From CAKZNE01 sp002695025 (GTDB taxonomy: Bacteria > Bacteroidota > Bacteroidia > Flavobacteriales > Schleiferiaceae), in the NCBI GenBank assembly GCA_913043285.1, contig CAJWML010000019.1:15925-79924 (forward strand): a stretch of DNA of 64,000 nucleotides, in the 5' to 3' direction. The stretch's first letter is position 1. Every line of letters starts with the position of its first letter. The notes below the pieces were generated by a model that did not search any database, was not told where the DNA came from, and was given only the letters and a program-made list of their open reading frames with translations. Shown here in pieces: positions 34,875 to 43,146 of this stretch. Position numbers and translations under genes: made by a program.

Positions 34875-35642
34875 TCAGGATTCCAGGAAAGAGCTTACCA
34901 GCTCAAAGAATTCCTTTGGCTTTTCAGCGTGCAGCCAGTGCCCTGCTCCATCAATAGCTTCCAGCCTGGCACCGGGAAAATGATCCAGGATCATCTCTTC
35001 GTCCTCATCCTGTATATACCAGGACTTGCCTCCCCGCACAAATAGGGTTTCCCCACTATAAATAGCATTAGGAGGCAGGGCATCTCCCACTTTTTTGATC
35101 TCGCGGGCAATTACAGGCACATTAAAACGCCAATCCAGCTTCCCCTTTTCTTTCCAGTAAAGACTCTTTAGCAAAAACTGACGGGTTCCCTCCTCTTCTA
35201 TCTCCGGACCAAAAGCCTCCTCTGCGTCCCCACGTGAATTTATAGTTTCCAGATCCAGCGATTGAAGGGCGGCAATGATCTTTTGGTGGTGGGGCTTATA
35301 CGGTTTGGGAGCGATATCAGCCACTACCAGCTTTTCCACTCGCTCAGGGTTAAGCACCGCAAACAGCATCCCTACTTTGCCCCCCATACTATGGCCTAAT
35401 ATCAAGGCCTTTTCAATATGGTGTGCCTCCATATATTCCTGCAGGTCATCACTCATCAGTTCATAGGAGAATGCATCGCTGTGGGGACTTTTACCGTGGT
35501 TACGCATATCCAGGAGGTGCACACAATAGGTTTCCGACCATTTGCGCCCCAGGGTTTGCCAGTTGTCGCCACTACCAAACACCCCGTGCATAATGATCAG
35601 ATGTTGATCTCCTTCACCTAATATTTTTGAATATAACTGCAT
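34875..35642 (-). CDS. Alpha/beta-fold hydrolase (YbfF-like esterase)
   Basis: The 255-residue hydrolase has the oxyanion-hole segment MHGVFGSGDNW, the nucleophile elbow GHSMGGKVG (Ser) and a C-terminal GAGHWLHAEKP (His). The pattern LLDMRNHGKSPHSD is characteristic of the YbfF-type esterases that cleave acyl or thioester substrates. There is no signal peptide, so it is cytoplasmic. It is convergent with murI, without spacing, and divergent from metG. The physiological substrate is not known. Confidence 0.87.
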   Translation of the reverse strand: MQLYSKILGEGDQHLIIMHGVFGSGDNWQTLGRKWSETYCVHLLDMRNHGKSPHSDAFSYELMSDDLQEYMEAHHIEKALILGHSMGGKVGMLFAVLNPERVEKLVVADIAPKPYKPHHQKIIAALQSLDLETINSRGDAEEAFGPEIEEEGTRQFLLKSLYWKEKGKLDWRFNVPVIAREIKKVGDALPPNAIYSGETLFVRGGKSWYIQDEDEEMILDHFPGARLEAIDGAGHWLHAEKPKEFFELVSSFLES

Positions 35643-35715
35643 CTCTAATTCTCCTTTGATTCTTCAACCCTGTCAAATGGCGTAAGTTCAGACTTCGGCA
35701 GCCCTCTTAATTTGC

Positions 35716-35723
35716 TACTTTTG
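35716..35723 (+). promoter_or_regulatory. TAnnTTTG -7 promoter element for metG, overlapped by an inverted repeat
   Basis: TACTTTTG lies 22 bases before the metG ATG. A 7-bp inverted repeat (TTTTGCG / CGCAAAA, 7-base spacer, 35719-35739) overlaps its end and the likely transcription start, so it could serve as an operator or a small 5' hairpin. Confidence 0.5.
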
Positions 35724-35745
35724 CGGGCAAAGCGCAAAAATACGA

Positions 35746-37782
35746 ATGTCAGCACCAAAACGATATACAGTTACTGCCGCCCTGCCTTATGCTAACGGCC
35801 CCGTACACATTGGCCACCTGGCCGGATGCTACCTGCCTGCAGATATTTATGTGCGTTACCTGCGTCAGAATGAAAAGGATGTAAAATTCATTTGTGGCTC
35901 GGATGAACATGGCGTAGCCATTATTATGAAAGCTAAAGCCGAAGGCGTTAGTCCGCAGGAAATCGTGGATAAGTACAACGGCATTATGCAACAAGCCTTT
36001 GAGGGTTTCGGGATCAGCTTTGACATTTATTCACGCACCTCCAAAGAGATACACCATAAAACGGCTTCCGATTTCTTCCTGAAACTATATGAAAAGGGAG
36101 CGTTTACCGAAAAAGAAACGGAGCAATACTACGATCCCGAAGCAGAACAGTTCCTGGCCGACCGTTACATAGAAGGTGAGTGCCCGAATTGCCATTTCCC
36201 CGATGCTTACGGTGATCAGTGTGAGAACTGCGGGACTTCGCTAAGCCCTACGGACCTTATCAACCCCCGCTCACGTTTATCCGGTGCCAAGCCCGAACGG
36301 AGAAAAACCAAACACTGGTTCCTCCCCCTGGATCACCTCTCCGGAAGGATTAAGAGCTTCATACAATCGCATAAAGACTGGAAACCCAATGTTTACGGAC
36401 AGTGTATGAGCTGGCTGGACGATAGTGGCGGCCTGCAGGCCCGTTCCATGACCCGTGACCTGGATTGGGGGATCAAAGTTCCCCTGCCGGATGCCGAGGG
36501 AAAGGTACTGTACGTTTGGTTTGATGCGCCCATCGGTTACATTTCTGCCACCAAAGAATTGATGGGTGACGACTGGGAAACCTGGTGGAAGGACGAGGAT
36601 ACTGCACTGATCCACTTTATCGGGAAGGACAATATTGTATTCCACTGCATCATTTTCCCGGCCATGCTAATGGAGCACGGTGAATTTATACTTCCGGACC
36701 AGGTACCGGCCAATGAATTCTTGAACCTGGAGGGCAAAAAGATCTCCACCAGCCGCAATTGGGCGGTGTGGTTGCATGAATACCTTCAGGATTTTCCCGA
36801 CCAGCAGGATGTATTGCGCTACGCCCTTTGTGCTGCTGCACCTGAAACCAAGGATAATGACTTCACCTGGAAAGATTTCCAGACCCGCAACAACAGCGAG
36901 CTGGTGGCCATTTATGGCAACTTTGTAAACCGGGTATTGGTACTCATGCAGAAGTACTATAACGGAACCGTACCGCAACCGGCAGCCTTCTCCGAAACTG
37001 ACCAGGAGCTGCTCCAGCTTTTGGCGGACGCTCCGGCCAACATCGGCCAAAGCCTGGATCAATACCGCTTTCGTGAAGCTCTATCTGCTTATATCCAGCT
37101 GGCTCGCTCCGGTAACAAATACCTTGCGGATGAAGAGCCCTGGAAACTGGTGAAAACCGACCCTGAGCGTACCCAAACCATCCTGTATGTAGCCACCCAG
37201 GTCTGTGCCGCCCTGGCTCAGCTGGGAGAACCCTTCCTCCCTTTTACCTCGGCCAGGCTTCGCAGTTTCCTGCACCTGGATCTGATGAGTTGGGAAGCTT
37301 GTAAACGCAAGGAGTTCATTCCGGCCGGTTCGCAACTGGAGAAAGGCGAGCTTTTGTTCCAGAAAATAGAAGATGACAAGGTACAAACCCAGCTGGATAA
37401 GCTAAAGAGAAACCCCACGCAGAATAACCCATCGCAAAAACTAATTCCCTTGAAAGAAGAGATCACCTTTGATGATTTTACCAAACTGGACATCCGTACC
37501 GGTACGATCCTGGCAGCTGAACCGGTTCCCAAAACCGACAAGCTCCTGAAACTTACGGTAGATATTGGTGTGGAAACCCGCACCATTGTTTCCGGTATTG
37601 CCGAGCATTTTAAACCGGAAGACATCATCGGACAGCAAGTATCCGTTCTGGCTAACCTGGCACCCAAAAAATTACGTGGTGTGGAATCCAAAGGCATGGT
37701 ATTGATGGCCGAAAATGCGGAAGGCAAACTGGTTTTTGCGCAACCTTCTGACACCATGGAAAATGGATCTGTGGTGCGCTAA
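35746..37782 (+). CDS. metG: Methionine-tRNA ligase
   Basis: The 678-residue class I synthetase has the HIGH motif in GPVHIGHLAG and a zinc-binding insert (CPNCHFPDAYGDQCENCG). Its KMSKS loop is of the KISTS type (GKKISTSRNWAVW), a variant common outside the E. coli lineage. The C-terminal ~110 residues are a tRNA-binding domain (FTKLDIRTGTILAAE) that usually dimerises the enzyme. A Lys/Asn/Pro-rich linker precedes it. Monocistronic; the gene is preceded by a TAnnTTTG element and an inverted repeat. Confidence 0.97.
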   Translation: MSAPKRYTVTAALPYANGPVHIGHLAGCYLPADIYVRYLRQNEKDVKFICGSDEHGVAIIMKAKAEGVSPQEIVDKYNGIMQQAFEGFGISFDIYSRTSKEIHHKTASDFFLKLYEKGAFTEKETEQYYDPEAEQFLADRYIEGECPNCHFPDAYGDQCENCGTSLSPTDLINPRSRLSGAKPERRKTKHWFLPLDHLSGRIKSFIQSHKDWKPNVYGQCMSWLDDSGGLQARSMTRDLDWGIKVPLPDAEGKVLYVWFDAPIGYISATKELMGDDWETWWKDEDTALIHFIGKDNIVFHCIIFPAMLMEHGEFILPDQVPANEFLNLEGKKISTSRNWAVWLHEYLQDFPDQQDVLRYALCAAAPETKDNDFTWKDFQTRNNSELVAIYGNFVNRVLVLMQKYYNGTVPQPAAFSETDQELLQLLADAPANIGQSLDQYRFREALSAYIQLARSGNKYLADEEPWKLVKTDPERTQTILYVATQVCAALAQLGEPFLPFTSARLRSFLHLDLMSWEACKRKEFIPAGSQLEKGELLFQKIEDDKVQTQLDKLKRNPTQNNPSQKLIPLKEEITFDDFTKLDIRTGTILAAEPVPKTDKLLKLTVDIGVETRTIVSGIAEHFKPEDIIGQQVSVLANLAPKKLRGVESKGMVLMAENAEGKLVFAQPSDTMENGSVVR

Positions 37783-38034
37783 CGGGAATTTTTAAGTCTC
37801 ATTACCCGGAACTTCCTAATTAAGTTGCAGCTTTAGGGAACGATAGAGAAACAGTTAGGTGCTAGAACATAGATGCGGCCGGAAACGTACTAAGCGCGGT
37901 AGACAAAAGGAGTAATGTTTATTGCCAAATTCACCCACCTGGCCAGCTGATCCGGAGTAAACACCAATCTTTGTGGACTAAGCCAGGGACTCGCTGGTCT
38001 GGCAATTGTCGGTTTTCATTCCATGGTATAACAC
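37783..38034. other. Gene-free stretch, no identified content
   Basis: Between the metG stop and the terminator of the TM2 gene there are 252 bases (about 300 including the terminator) without a convincing frame. Short in-frame fragments can be read on the minus strand (for example DQLARWVN) but are broken by stops. I see no tRNA, riboswitch or mobile-element end. It may be a decayed gene. Confidence 0.4.
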
Positions 38035-38063
38035 AAAAAAAGGCCGTCTTGCAAGACGGCCTT
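38035..38063 (-). terminator. Rho-independent terminator after the TM2 protein gene
   Basis: A perfect 24-base palindrome (AAGGCCGTCTTG and its complement) with an A-run on the left, which is a T-run on the minus strand, 22 bases downstream of the stop codon of the TM2 gene. Confidence 0.8.
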
Positions 38064-38084
38064 CTGATAAAATCTTAACTCTGA

Positions 38085-38474
38085 TTAGAAGTCTTGTTGT
38101 AGGATATGAACAAGGTCTACAATAGCCCAAATCCCGCAACCACCGGCTGTAAGGATGAAAAGGATATTCCAACCAACTGGTTTTTTCTTATACCAACGGT
38201 GTGCTGCTAAGCCACCCAGGAAAAACCAAAGAGCCAGAGTAATCCAGTCCTCTTCCCTGAATTTTGAGGTAGCCTCGGGGCTTTGGATATCCTCTTTCAT
38301 TTGGGCTTCAAAAGTCTTTTGAGCCTCAGCAATTTTTTCAGGGGTGATAGTTCCATCCTGAGATGACAATTCGGTTTGAGCGGAGTCTTTTGCCTTTTTT
38401 ACGGGGAAAGATGCATTTGTTGTTCCAACACCTATTACAAGACAGGCCACTAGGGTAAGAATAATTCTTTTCAT
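38085..38474 (-). CDS. TM2 domain-containing membrane protein
   Basis: The 129-residue protein has a signal peptide (to about TNAS), a helical charged region (ITPEKIAEAQKTFEAQMKE) and a C-terminal TM2 domain. The TM2 domain has two hydrophobic helices with a short basic turn, LALWFFLGGLAAHRWY, KKKPVGW and then LTAGGCGIWAIVDLVHIL. TM2 proteins are widespread small membrane proteins of unclear function. A strong terminator lies downstream, and the next gene is divergent, with 58 bases between start codons. Confidence 0.85.
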   Translation of the reverse strand: MKRIILTLVACLVIGVGTTNASFPVKKAKDSAQTELSSQDGTITPEKIAEAQKTFEAQMKEDIQSPEATSKFREEDWITLALWFFLGGLAAHRWYKKKPVGWNILFILTAGGCGIWAIVDLVHILQQDF

Positions 38475-38532
38475 TAGTTATGATTTGATGTTAATTGGGT
38501 CCAAAGTAGAAAAAAAATTCAATATTTGGCCC

Positions 38533-39429
38533 GTGAAAAAACATTCTTCCATCTTATTACTATTGCTTCTGGCAAGCACCTGGTGCATTGCTCAACCTGA
38601 CAATTTGCAGTTAATTGGTACTCTCAAAACCGAAACCAATCAATTGATCCCGCTTAAGCTTACCATTGATGTACAACCAGGAGGGGAAATTACGGGGATC
38701 TCAACCACCAACTTCCTTAATGAAGACCGCACAGAATCAAGGATTACCGGAAAAATTAATTTTGAAAAGCAAATGCTGGAGTTTTCCGAAATCGGAAACG
38801 TAAGCACTTCTTCTGATGCAAAAGCAAATGAATTTTGCTATATCCGGGTGAAAAACCTGCATTGGAGGCAAAACCAGGAAAAGTCTATTTTCAACGGACA
38901 GTTCAATGGCTTTTTTCCGGATAGCTCTCTTTGTGCCTCGGGTGAGATTTACCTGGTGAACTCGCAGCTGCTGCGTAAGATGGTTGAAAATAATAAACGG
39001 CTCAGAGACATTCGCGATTCCTTAAAACAAGCGGCTACTTCAGGGGTACAGGATACCGCTATCACAGCCCGTGTTGATCCTGATGCCCCTCTGCAGAATG
39101 CAGAAGTATTATCTCTGGCCTGGCATTCTAACCAGGTAAAGCTTCAGGTTTGGGACGGCTTTAAAGAGGATAACGACCGTATTGCTATTTATGTAAATGA
39201 TTCCCTCAGGCATAAATCGGTAGTGGCCGCAGCACATAAAAAAACTTTTCAGTTTGATTTTGAGAACGAAAAAGTACTTACTATTAAGATAGTAGCGGAA
39301 AATGAAGGGAGCCAACCTCCTAATACGGTAAATACCCACCTTATTGATGCTGGAAAAGTTCATCCCTTGTCCACGAAGCTAAAAAAGGGCGAGTTTGTAG
39401 AAGTACGACTACTAAAATCTAAAGAATGA
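38533..39429 (+). CDS. Secreted protein of unknown function
   Basis: The 298-residue product starts at a GTG that gives a clean signal peptide (KKHSSILLLLLLASTWCIAQ). The in-frame ATG codons 15-16 codons upstream add a segment that destroys that signature. The N-terminal half is beta-rich (LIGTLKTETNQLIPLKLTID), with FCYIRVKNLHWRQ and SSLCASGEIYLV containing two Cys. The C-terminal half resembles a small beta-sandwich (KLQVWDGFKEDNDRIAIYVN). No family is recognised. It overlaps the DUF2752 gene by 4 bases (ATGA), so they form a pair. Confidence 0.7.
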   Translation: MKKHSSILLLLLLASTWCIAQPDNLQLIGTLKTETNQLIPLKLTIDVQPGGEITGISTTNFLNEDRTESRITGKINFEKQMLEFSEIGNVSTSSDAKANEFCYIRVKNLHWRQNQEKSIFNGQFNGFFPDSSLCASGEIYLVNSQLLRKMVENNKRLRDIRDSLKQAATSGVQDTAITARVDPDAPLQNAEVLSLAWHSNQVKLQVWDGFKEDNDRIAIYVNDSLRHKSVVAAAHKKTFQFDFENEKVLTIKIVAENEGSQPPNTVNTHLIDAGKVHPLSTKLKKGEFVEVRLLKSKE

Positions 39430-39746
39430 AACGGGTTTTTTTGGGTCTTACTAAAAGACAGCTGGCCATTATAACATTTATCGTTCTGGGCCTGATTTTC
39501 TTTTACCTCTTGTATTTACCGGCAGATCATTTTGATCATGGTGAGCCTGTGTGCGTGTCAACCGTTCTTTTTGATACAGAATGCTATGGCTGCGGAATGA
39601 CCAGGGCCATTCAACACTTGTTACACGCTGACTTTACAGAAGCCTGGAAATACAACAAATTATCTTTTATTGTCCTCCCGCTGGCTATATATATGATCGC
39701 CACAAGTCTACTTAAGGCCACCAAAGAAAAAAACCAGGAAAGCTAA
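39426..39746 (+). CDS. DUF2752 domain membrane protein
   Basis: The 106-residue protein has the DUF2752 signature: a membrane helix at about 12-32, then the Cys-rich loop FDTECYGCGMTRAIQHLL and a second hydrophobic segment (LSFIVLPLAIYMIATSLL). The CxxCGMTRA box is diagnostic. These small inner-membrane proteins have no established function. It is translationally coupled to the secreted protein upstream by an ATGA overlap. Confidence 0.87.
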   Translation: MKRVFLGLTKRQLAIITFIVLGLIFFYLLYLPADHFDHGEPVCVSTVLFDTECYGCGMTRAIQHLLHADFTEAWKYNKLSFIVLPLAIYMIATSLLKATKEKNQES

Positions 39747-39801
39747 CGCCCTGCTCACGCACGCCACCTTGCTGCTGGCGCAACGCTACCTTTTTACTTT
39801 G

Positions 39802-39873
39802 TAGCCCCGCTAGGAATCGAACCTAGATCCTGGGTACCGGAAACCCATATACTATCCATTGTACTACGGAGCC
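39802..39873 (-). tRNA. tRNA-Arg (anticodon CCG)
   Basis: On the minus strand the sequence folds into a cloverleaf: acceptor GGCTCCG with CGGGGCT (containing G-U pairs), anticodon stem TGGGT/ACCCA with loop TTCCGGT giving anticodon CCG, and T arm TAGG-TTCGATT-CCTA. No 3' CCA is encoded. It reads the CGG codon. Confidence 0.9.
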
Positions 39874-39948
39874 AACTTTAGTTGTAAGGTCTTAAAGTTT
39901 CAAAGTCAAACTTTACAACTTTAAACCTTCACTCTTACAACCACTTTG

Positions 39949-40020
39949 TAGTCCCGGCAGGAATCGAACCTGCATCAAAAGTTTAGGAAACTTCTATTCT
40001 ATCCATTGAACTACGGGACC
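39949..40020 (-). tRNA. tRNA-Arg (anticodon CCT)
   Basis: On the minus strand: acceptor GGTCCCG with CGGGACT, anticodon stem GAAGT/ACTTT with loop TTCCTAA giving anticodon CCT, and T arm GCAGG-TTCGATT-CCTGC. No 3' CCA is encoded. It reads the AGG codon. It sits 75 bases from the other tRNA-Arg and shares its D-arm and T-arm sequences, suggesting an old tandem duplication followed by anticodon divergence. Confidence 0.9.
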
Positions 40021-40157
40021 CTTTTCCTTAAAGGGCTGCAAATTTAGAAAAATCTACCATCTTATTTTTCCTAAATCCCCACCTCCTTTGAACGTTTTTT
40101 CTTACGAGAGTCTTTTTTAGTTATTATTGCAGCCTAAATTCTTAAACCTTAATCATC

Positions 40158-40715
40158 ATGAAGAAGATCTTAATGATTTTTGCCGTATCTACGGTACTGT
40201 TTTCCTGTTCCAAAGACGACAAGGACACCAATCAACAGCCTAATTCCAGTCTCACCCCTCAATCTGTTTTGCCCGGTGAATGGAAAATGACCGATACCCA
40301 CCAGGAAGGCACAACTAAAATGAATGGTCTGGTGGTTAATTCATTTGTAACTACCGGTTCAAACTTTAAGGGCACCGTTTTATTTGAAGAAAACCCCAAT
40401 AAGGCCACAGCTAACTTTGGTTATGATTTCAAAAGTGTGGTAACCACGCACTTTGGTGGACAAACCTCTTCACAAACCTTCAATGATGTTATCCCACAAA
40501 CACCAGCTGTAAGCACCTGGAGTATTAATTCAAAAGGTCAGTTAGAAGGCTTTAATTCGGATCCTTCCGCTGCCACAACCACCCCCTTTGATGTAGTTAT
40601 CCACAGCCCTACCCAGATAACCCTTAAAGCTACTGCTAATACCAGTCAAAGCCAACAAGGAACCACGATTGAATCAGAGGTGAAATTTGAAGTTAGCATG
40701 GAAAAATTACCTTAA
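40158..40715 (+). CDS. Lipocalin-like lipoprotein
   Basis: The 185-residue protein begins with a signal peptide and lipobox (STVLFSC), followed by an Asp/Lys/Asn-rich linker typical of exported lipoproteins. The body has lipocalin-like traits: LPGEWKMTDTHQEG near the start and a series of beta strands ending in ESEVKFEVSMEKL. In this phylum such proteins are annotated as lipocalin-family, with unknown ligand. It is a single gene between the tRNA pair and a bidirectional terminator. Confidence 0.7.
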   Translation: MKKILMIFAVSTVLFSCSKDDKDTNQQPNSSLTPQSVLPGEWKMTDTHQEGTTKMNGLVVNSFVTTGSNFKGTVLFEENPNKATANFGYDFKSVVTTHFGGQTSSQTFNDVIPQTPAVSTWSINSKGQLEGFNSDPSAATTTPFDVVIHSPTQITLKATANTSQSQQGTTIESEVKFEVSMEKLP

Positions 40716-40733
40716 TCCAAGTTGAAAAAGCAT

Positions 40734-40768
40734 AAAAAAAGCCCCCGAAGATCCCGGGGGCTTTTTTT
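40734..40768. terminator. Bidirectional Rho-independent terminator
   Basis: A GCCCCCG/CGGGGGC stem with a 7-base loop is flanked by seven A on the left and seven T on the right. It therefore serves both the lipocalin gene (plus) and the dehydrogenase gene (minus), whose stop codon overlaps the T-run. Confidence 0.88.
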
Positions 40769-41705
40769 ATTTAAGGTTCTTAAGCATATCGCTGACCATA
40801 TCCTCCAGGCCGTAATCGTTCTTCCAGCCCCAATCCTCACGGGCGCGGCTGTCATCAATACTCTGCGGCCATCCTAAAGCTATATCATTGCGATGATCTA
40901 TATGGTACGTCATCTCAAACTCCGGTATATGTTTACGGATATGCCCCGCCAAGGTTTTAGGGTCAAAACTAAAGGCAGAGAGGTTATAGGAAGTGCGGAT
41001 CTTCACCTCCTCAGCGGGAGCTTCCATAATCCCTATGGTAGCCTTAATGGCATCGGGCATGTACATCATTGGCAAGGCTGTGTCTTCCGCCAGATAGCAC
41101 TCGTATCTTTTATCCTTTAAAGCCTTATGGAAAATATCCACCGCATAGTCCGTAGTACCACCACCAGGTTCGGTTTTATAGGATATCAATCCCGGGTAAC
41201 GGATGCTGCGCACATCCACTCCATATTTTTTATGGTAATAATCACACCATAATTCACCGGAAAGCTTACTGATACCGTATACGGTACCGGGATCCATCAC
41301 GGTGAACTGTGGAGTCTCCGTTCTGGGCGTAGTGGGACCAAAGGCAGCAATACTACTGGGCCAGTACAGTTTATGGATGTAACCATCCTTGGCCAGCTTA
41401 AGAGTGTGGAATAAACTTTCCATATTCAACTCCCAACCTTTTTCAGGAAATTTCTCTGCTGTAGCCGAAAGCATGGCCACCAGGTGATATACCTGCGTAA
41501 TACCATGTTTTTGGATCACTTCCAGCATGCGGTTACCGTCCTTGGCATCCAGCACTTCAAACGGGCCACTTTCCATAATGGCACGTGAAGCATCCTTAAT
41601 ATCCGATGCCACTACCGCATCATTGCCGTAACCGGACCGCAGTTGCTCTACCAGGTCCGTACCGATTTGTCCCGAGGCCCCTAAAACCAGGATTTTTTCA
41701 GACAT
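40767..41705 (-). CDS. SDR-type L-threonine 3-dehydrogenase / NAD-dependent epimerase
   Basis: The 312-residue enzyme has a Rossmann GASGQIGTDL, the active-site YGISK (Tyr and Lys) and SSIAAFG (Ser). The segment YPGLISYKTEPGGGTTDYAV with VDIFHKALK is the mark of the short-chain threonine dehydrogenases, which differ from the zinc-dependent Tdh. They oxidise L-threonine to 2-amino-3-ketobutyrate, a step to glycine and acetyl-CoA. A sugar epimerase is the alternative. A TATATTTG element lies 22 bases upstream of the ATG. Confidence 0.82.
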   Translation of the reverse strand: MSEKILVLGASGQIGTDLVEQLRSGYGNDAVVASDIKDASRAIMESGPFEVLDAKDGNRMLEVIQKHGITQVYHLVAMLSATAEKFPEKGWELNMESLFHTLKLAKDGYIHKLYWPSSIAAFGPTTPRTETPQFTVMDPGTVYGISKLSGELWCDYYHKKYGVDVRSIRYPGLISYKTEPGGGTTDYAVDIFHKALKDKRYECYLAEDTALPMMYMPDAIKATIGIMEAPAEEVKIRTSYNLSAFSFDPKTLAGHIRKHIPEFEMTYHIDHRNDIALGWPQSIDDSRAREDWGWKNDYGLEDMVSDMLKNLK

Positions 41706-41727
41706 ACGCTACATTATCTTTCGCGGG

Positions 41728-41735
41728 CAAATATA
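41728..41735 (-). promoter_or_regulatory. TAnnTTTG -7 promoter element for the dehydrogenase gene
   Basis: TATATTTG on the minus strand, 22 bases upstream of the ATG. Exact consensus match. Confidence 0.5.
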
Positions 41736-41807
41736 CAGTTTGAGGTACTATTCAAAAGCCCTTTCCCAAAACCGGCATTTTAGTATTTTGGAGCCAAAGA
41801 TCCACGT

Positions 41808-43091
41808 ATGCATTCCCGGATTTCACATTTTCTAAAGTCATTGGGGCCAGGTGTTCTATTTGCCAGCACCTGTATAGGGGTAAGCCACCTGGTGCAAAGC
41901 ACGCGTGCCGGAGCATTATACGGCTTCGGATTGCTCTGGGCCGTTATCCTGGCGAACGTACTCAAATACCCTTTCTTTGAATACGGATCGCGCTACGCCA
42001 ACATCAAGGGTAAAAGTATTATTGACGGCTACCGCGATACCGGCCGCTGGGTGCTTTGGCTCTATTTCCTTATTGTACTAAGCTCCATGTTCTTTGTAGC
42101 GGCTGCCGTGGGAGCAGTCACTGCGGCCTTCATGGACAACCTTTTAGGCATCAGCCGATGGGTCTCTTCCCCCGGAAACTGGCTACCCACAGCCGGACTT
42201 TTTGCCATTTGTATAACAGTATTACTGATCGGGGCCTATAAAGTGCTGGACTCCCTGATCAAAATTATTGGCAGTGTACTCCTTATTTCTACCCTGGTGG
42301 CCTTTGTACTTACCCTCTTCAACGGTCCTGTATCAGAAAGTCCATTCACCTTTTTTGACACCTCTGTATTTGACCCGAAACAAAGCGGCTTCCTCTTTCT
42401 CATCGCCCTGATGGGATGGATGCCTACCGCCCTGGACCTTTCCGCCTGGAACAGTCTCTGGACCCTGGAGCGTATCAAGCAAACGGGTTACCACCCTACT
42501 TTAAAGGAAACCATTGACGAGTTTGGTTTTGGTTATTGGACCTCCGCTATTCTGGCTCCCTGTTTCCTGCTGCTGGGTGCCTACCTTATTTACGGTACCG
42601 ATTACAGCCTGCCGGCAGGGGCTGCTGGTTTTGCCCATGCGGTGGTAGAGCTGTTCACCCAATCCATAGGTAACTGGAGCTACCTGTTCATTGCTTCCTC
42701 CGCCTTCTCCATTATGTTTGGTACCTGTATTGCCGTTTTTGACGGTTATGCACGCACCACCGAACGTATCCTGCAGCTTCTACCCACTCGTACGGTCCGT
42801 CATGAAGCACCTTCTAATGCATTCTACTACCGCCTTACCTTACTGGGCATTGCCACCGGAGCATTGATCATTATTTTTCGCTTTGGCGCATCTTTAAAGG
42901 CCCTGGTAGACCTCGCTACCACTATTTCATTTGTACTGGCCCCCTTTATTGCCGTTATCAACTTCCGTCTGGTCATGGGCAGGGACATCCCTGCTGACCA
43001 AAAACCCGGTAAGCTGATGCAAGGACTTAGTTACCTGGGGATCATTTTTCTAACCGCTTTTTCGGTTATCTACATCTGGTGGGTTCTCTGA
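41808..43091 (+). CDS. NRAMP-family transporter homologue with atypical metal site
   Basis: The 427 residues contain about eleven membrane segments in the LeuT-like NRAMP arrangement. The N-terminus (FLKSLGPGVLFASTCIGVSHLVQSTRAGA) aligns with helix 1. Canonical NRAMPs have DPGN there, whose Asp and Asn coordinate the metal; here the same place reads GVSH. Helix 6 has GWMPTALDLSAWNS where classical members have a Met-Pro-His motif. Overall length and helix order match NRAMP, so substrate specificity is probably changed rather than the protein being broken. It lies between the dehydrogenase gene and trhO. Confidence 0.8.
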   Translation: MHSRISHFLKSLGPGVLFASTCIGVSHLVQSTRAGALYGFGLLWAVILANVLKYPFFEYGSRYANIKGKSIIDGYRDTGRWVLWLYFLIVLSSMFFVAAAVGAVTAAFMDNLLGISRWVSSPGNWLPTAGLFAICITVLLIGAYKVLDSLIKIIGSVLLISTLVAFVLTLFNGPVSESPFTFFDTSVFDPKQSGFLFLIALMGWMPTALDLSAWNSLWTLERIKQTGYHPTLKETIDEFGFGYWTSAILAPCFLLLGAYLIYGTDYSLPAGAAGFAHAVVELFTQSIGNWSYLFIASSAFSIMFGTCIAVFDGYARTTERILQLLPTRTVRHEAPSNAFYYRLTLLGIATGALIIIFRFGASLKALVDLATTISFVLAPFIAVINFRLVMGRDIPADQKPGKLMQGLSYLGIIFLTAFSVIYIWWVL

Positions 43092-43113
43092 CGGCTAAAC
43101 CATTGGATATGTT

Positions 43114-43121
43114 TAAATTTG
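43114..43121 (+). promoter_or_regulatory. TAnnTTTG -7 promoter element for trhO
   Basis: TAAATTTG lies 25 bases upstream of the trhO ATG. Exact consensus match. Confidence 0.5.
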
Positions 43122-43146
43122 CAGCCGGAAAAAAAAATGACTACGA

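Noticed and set aside
37978..38172. 64-residue frame near the TM2 gene
   Set aside because: It reads through a perfect terminator palindrome and overlaps the TM2 gene out of frame.
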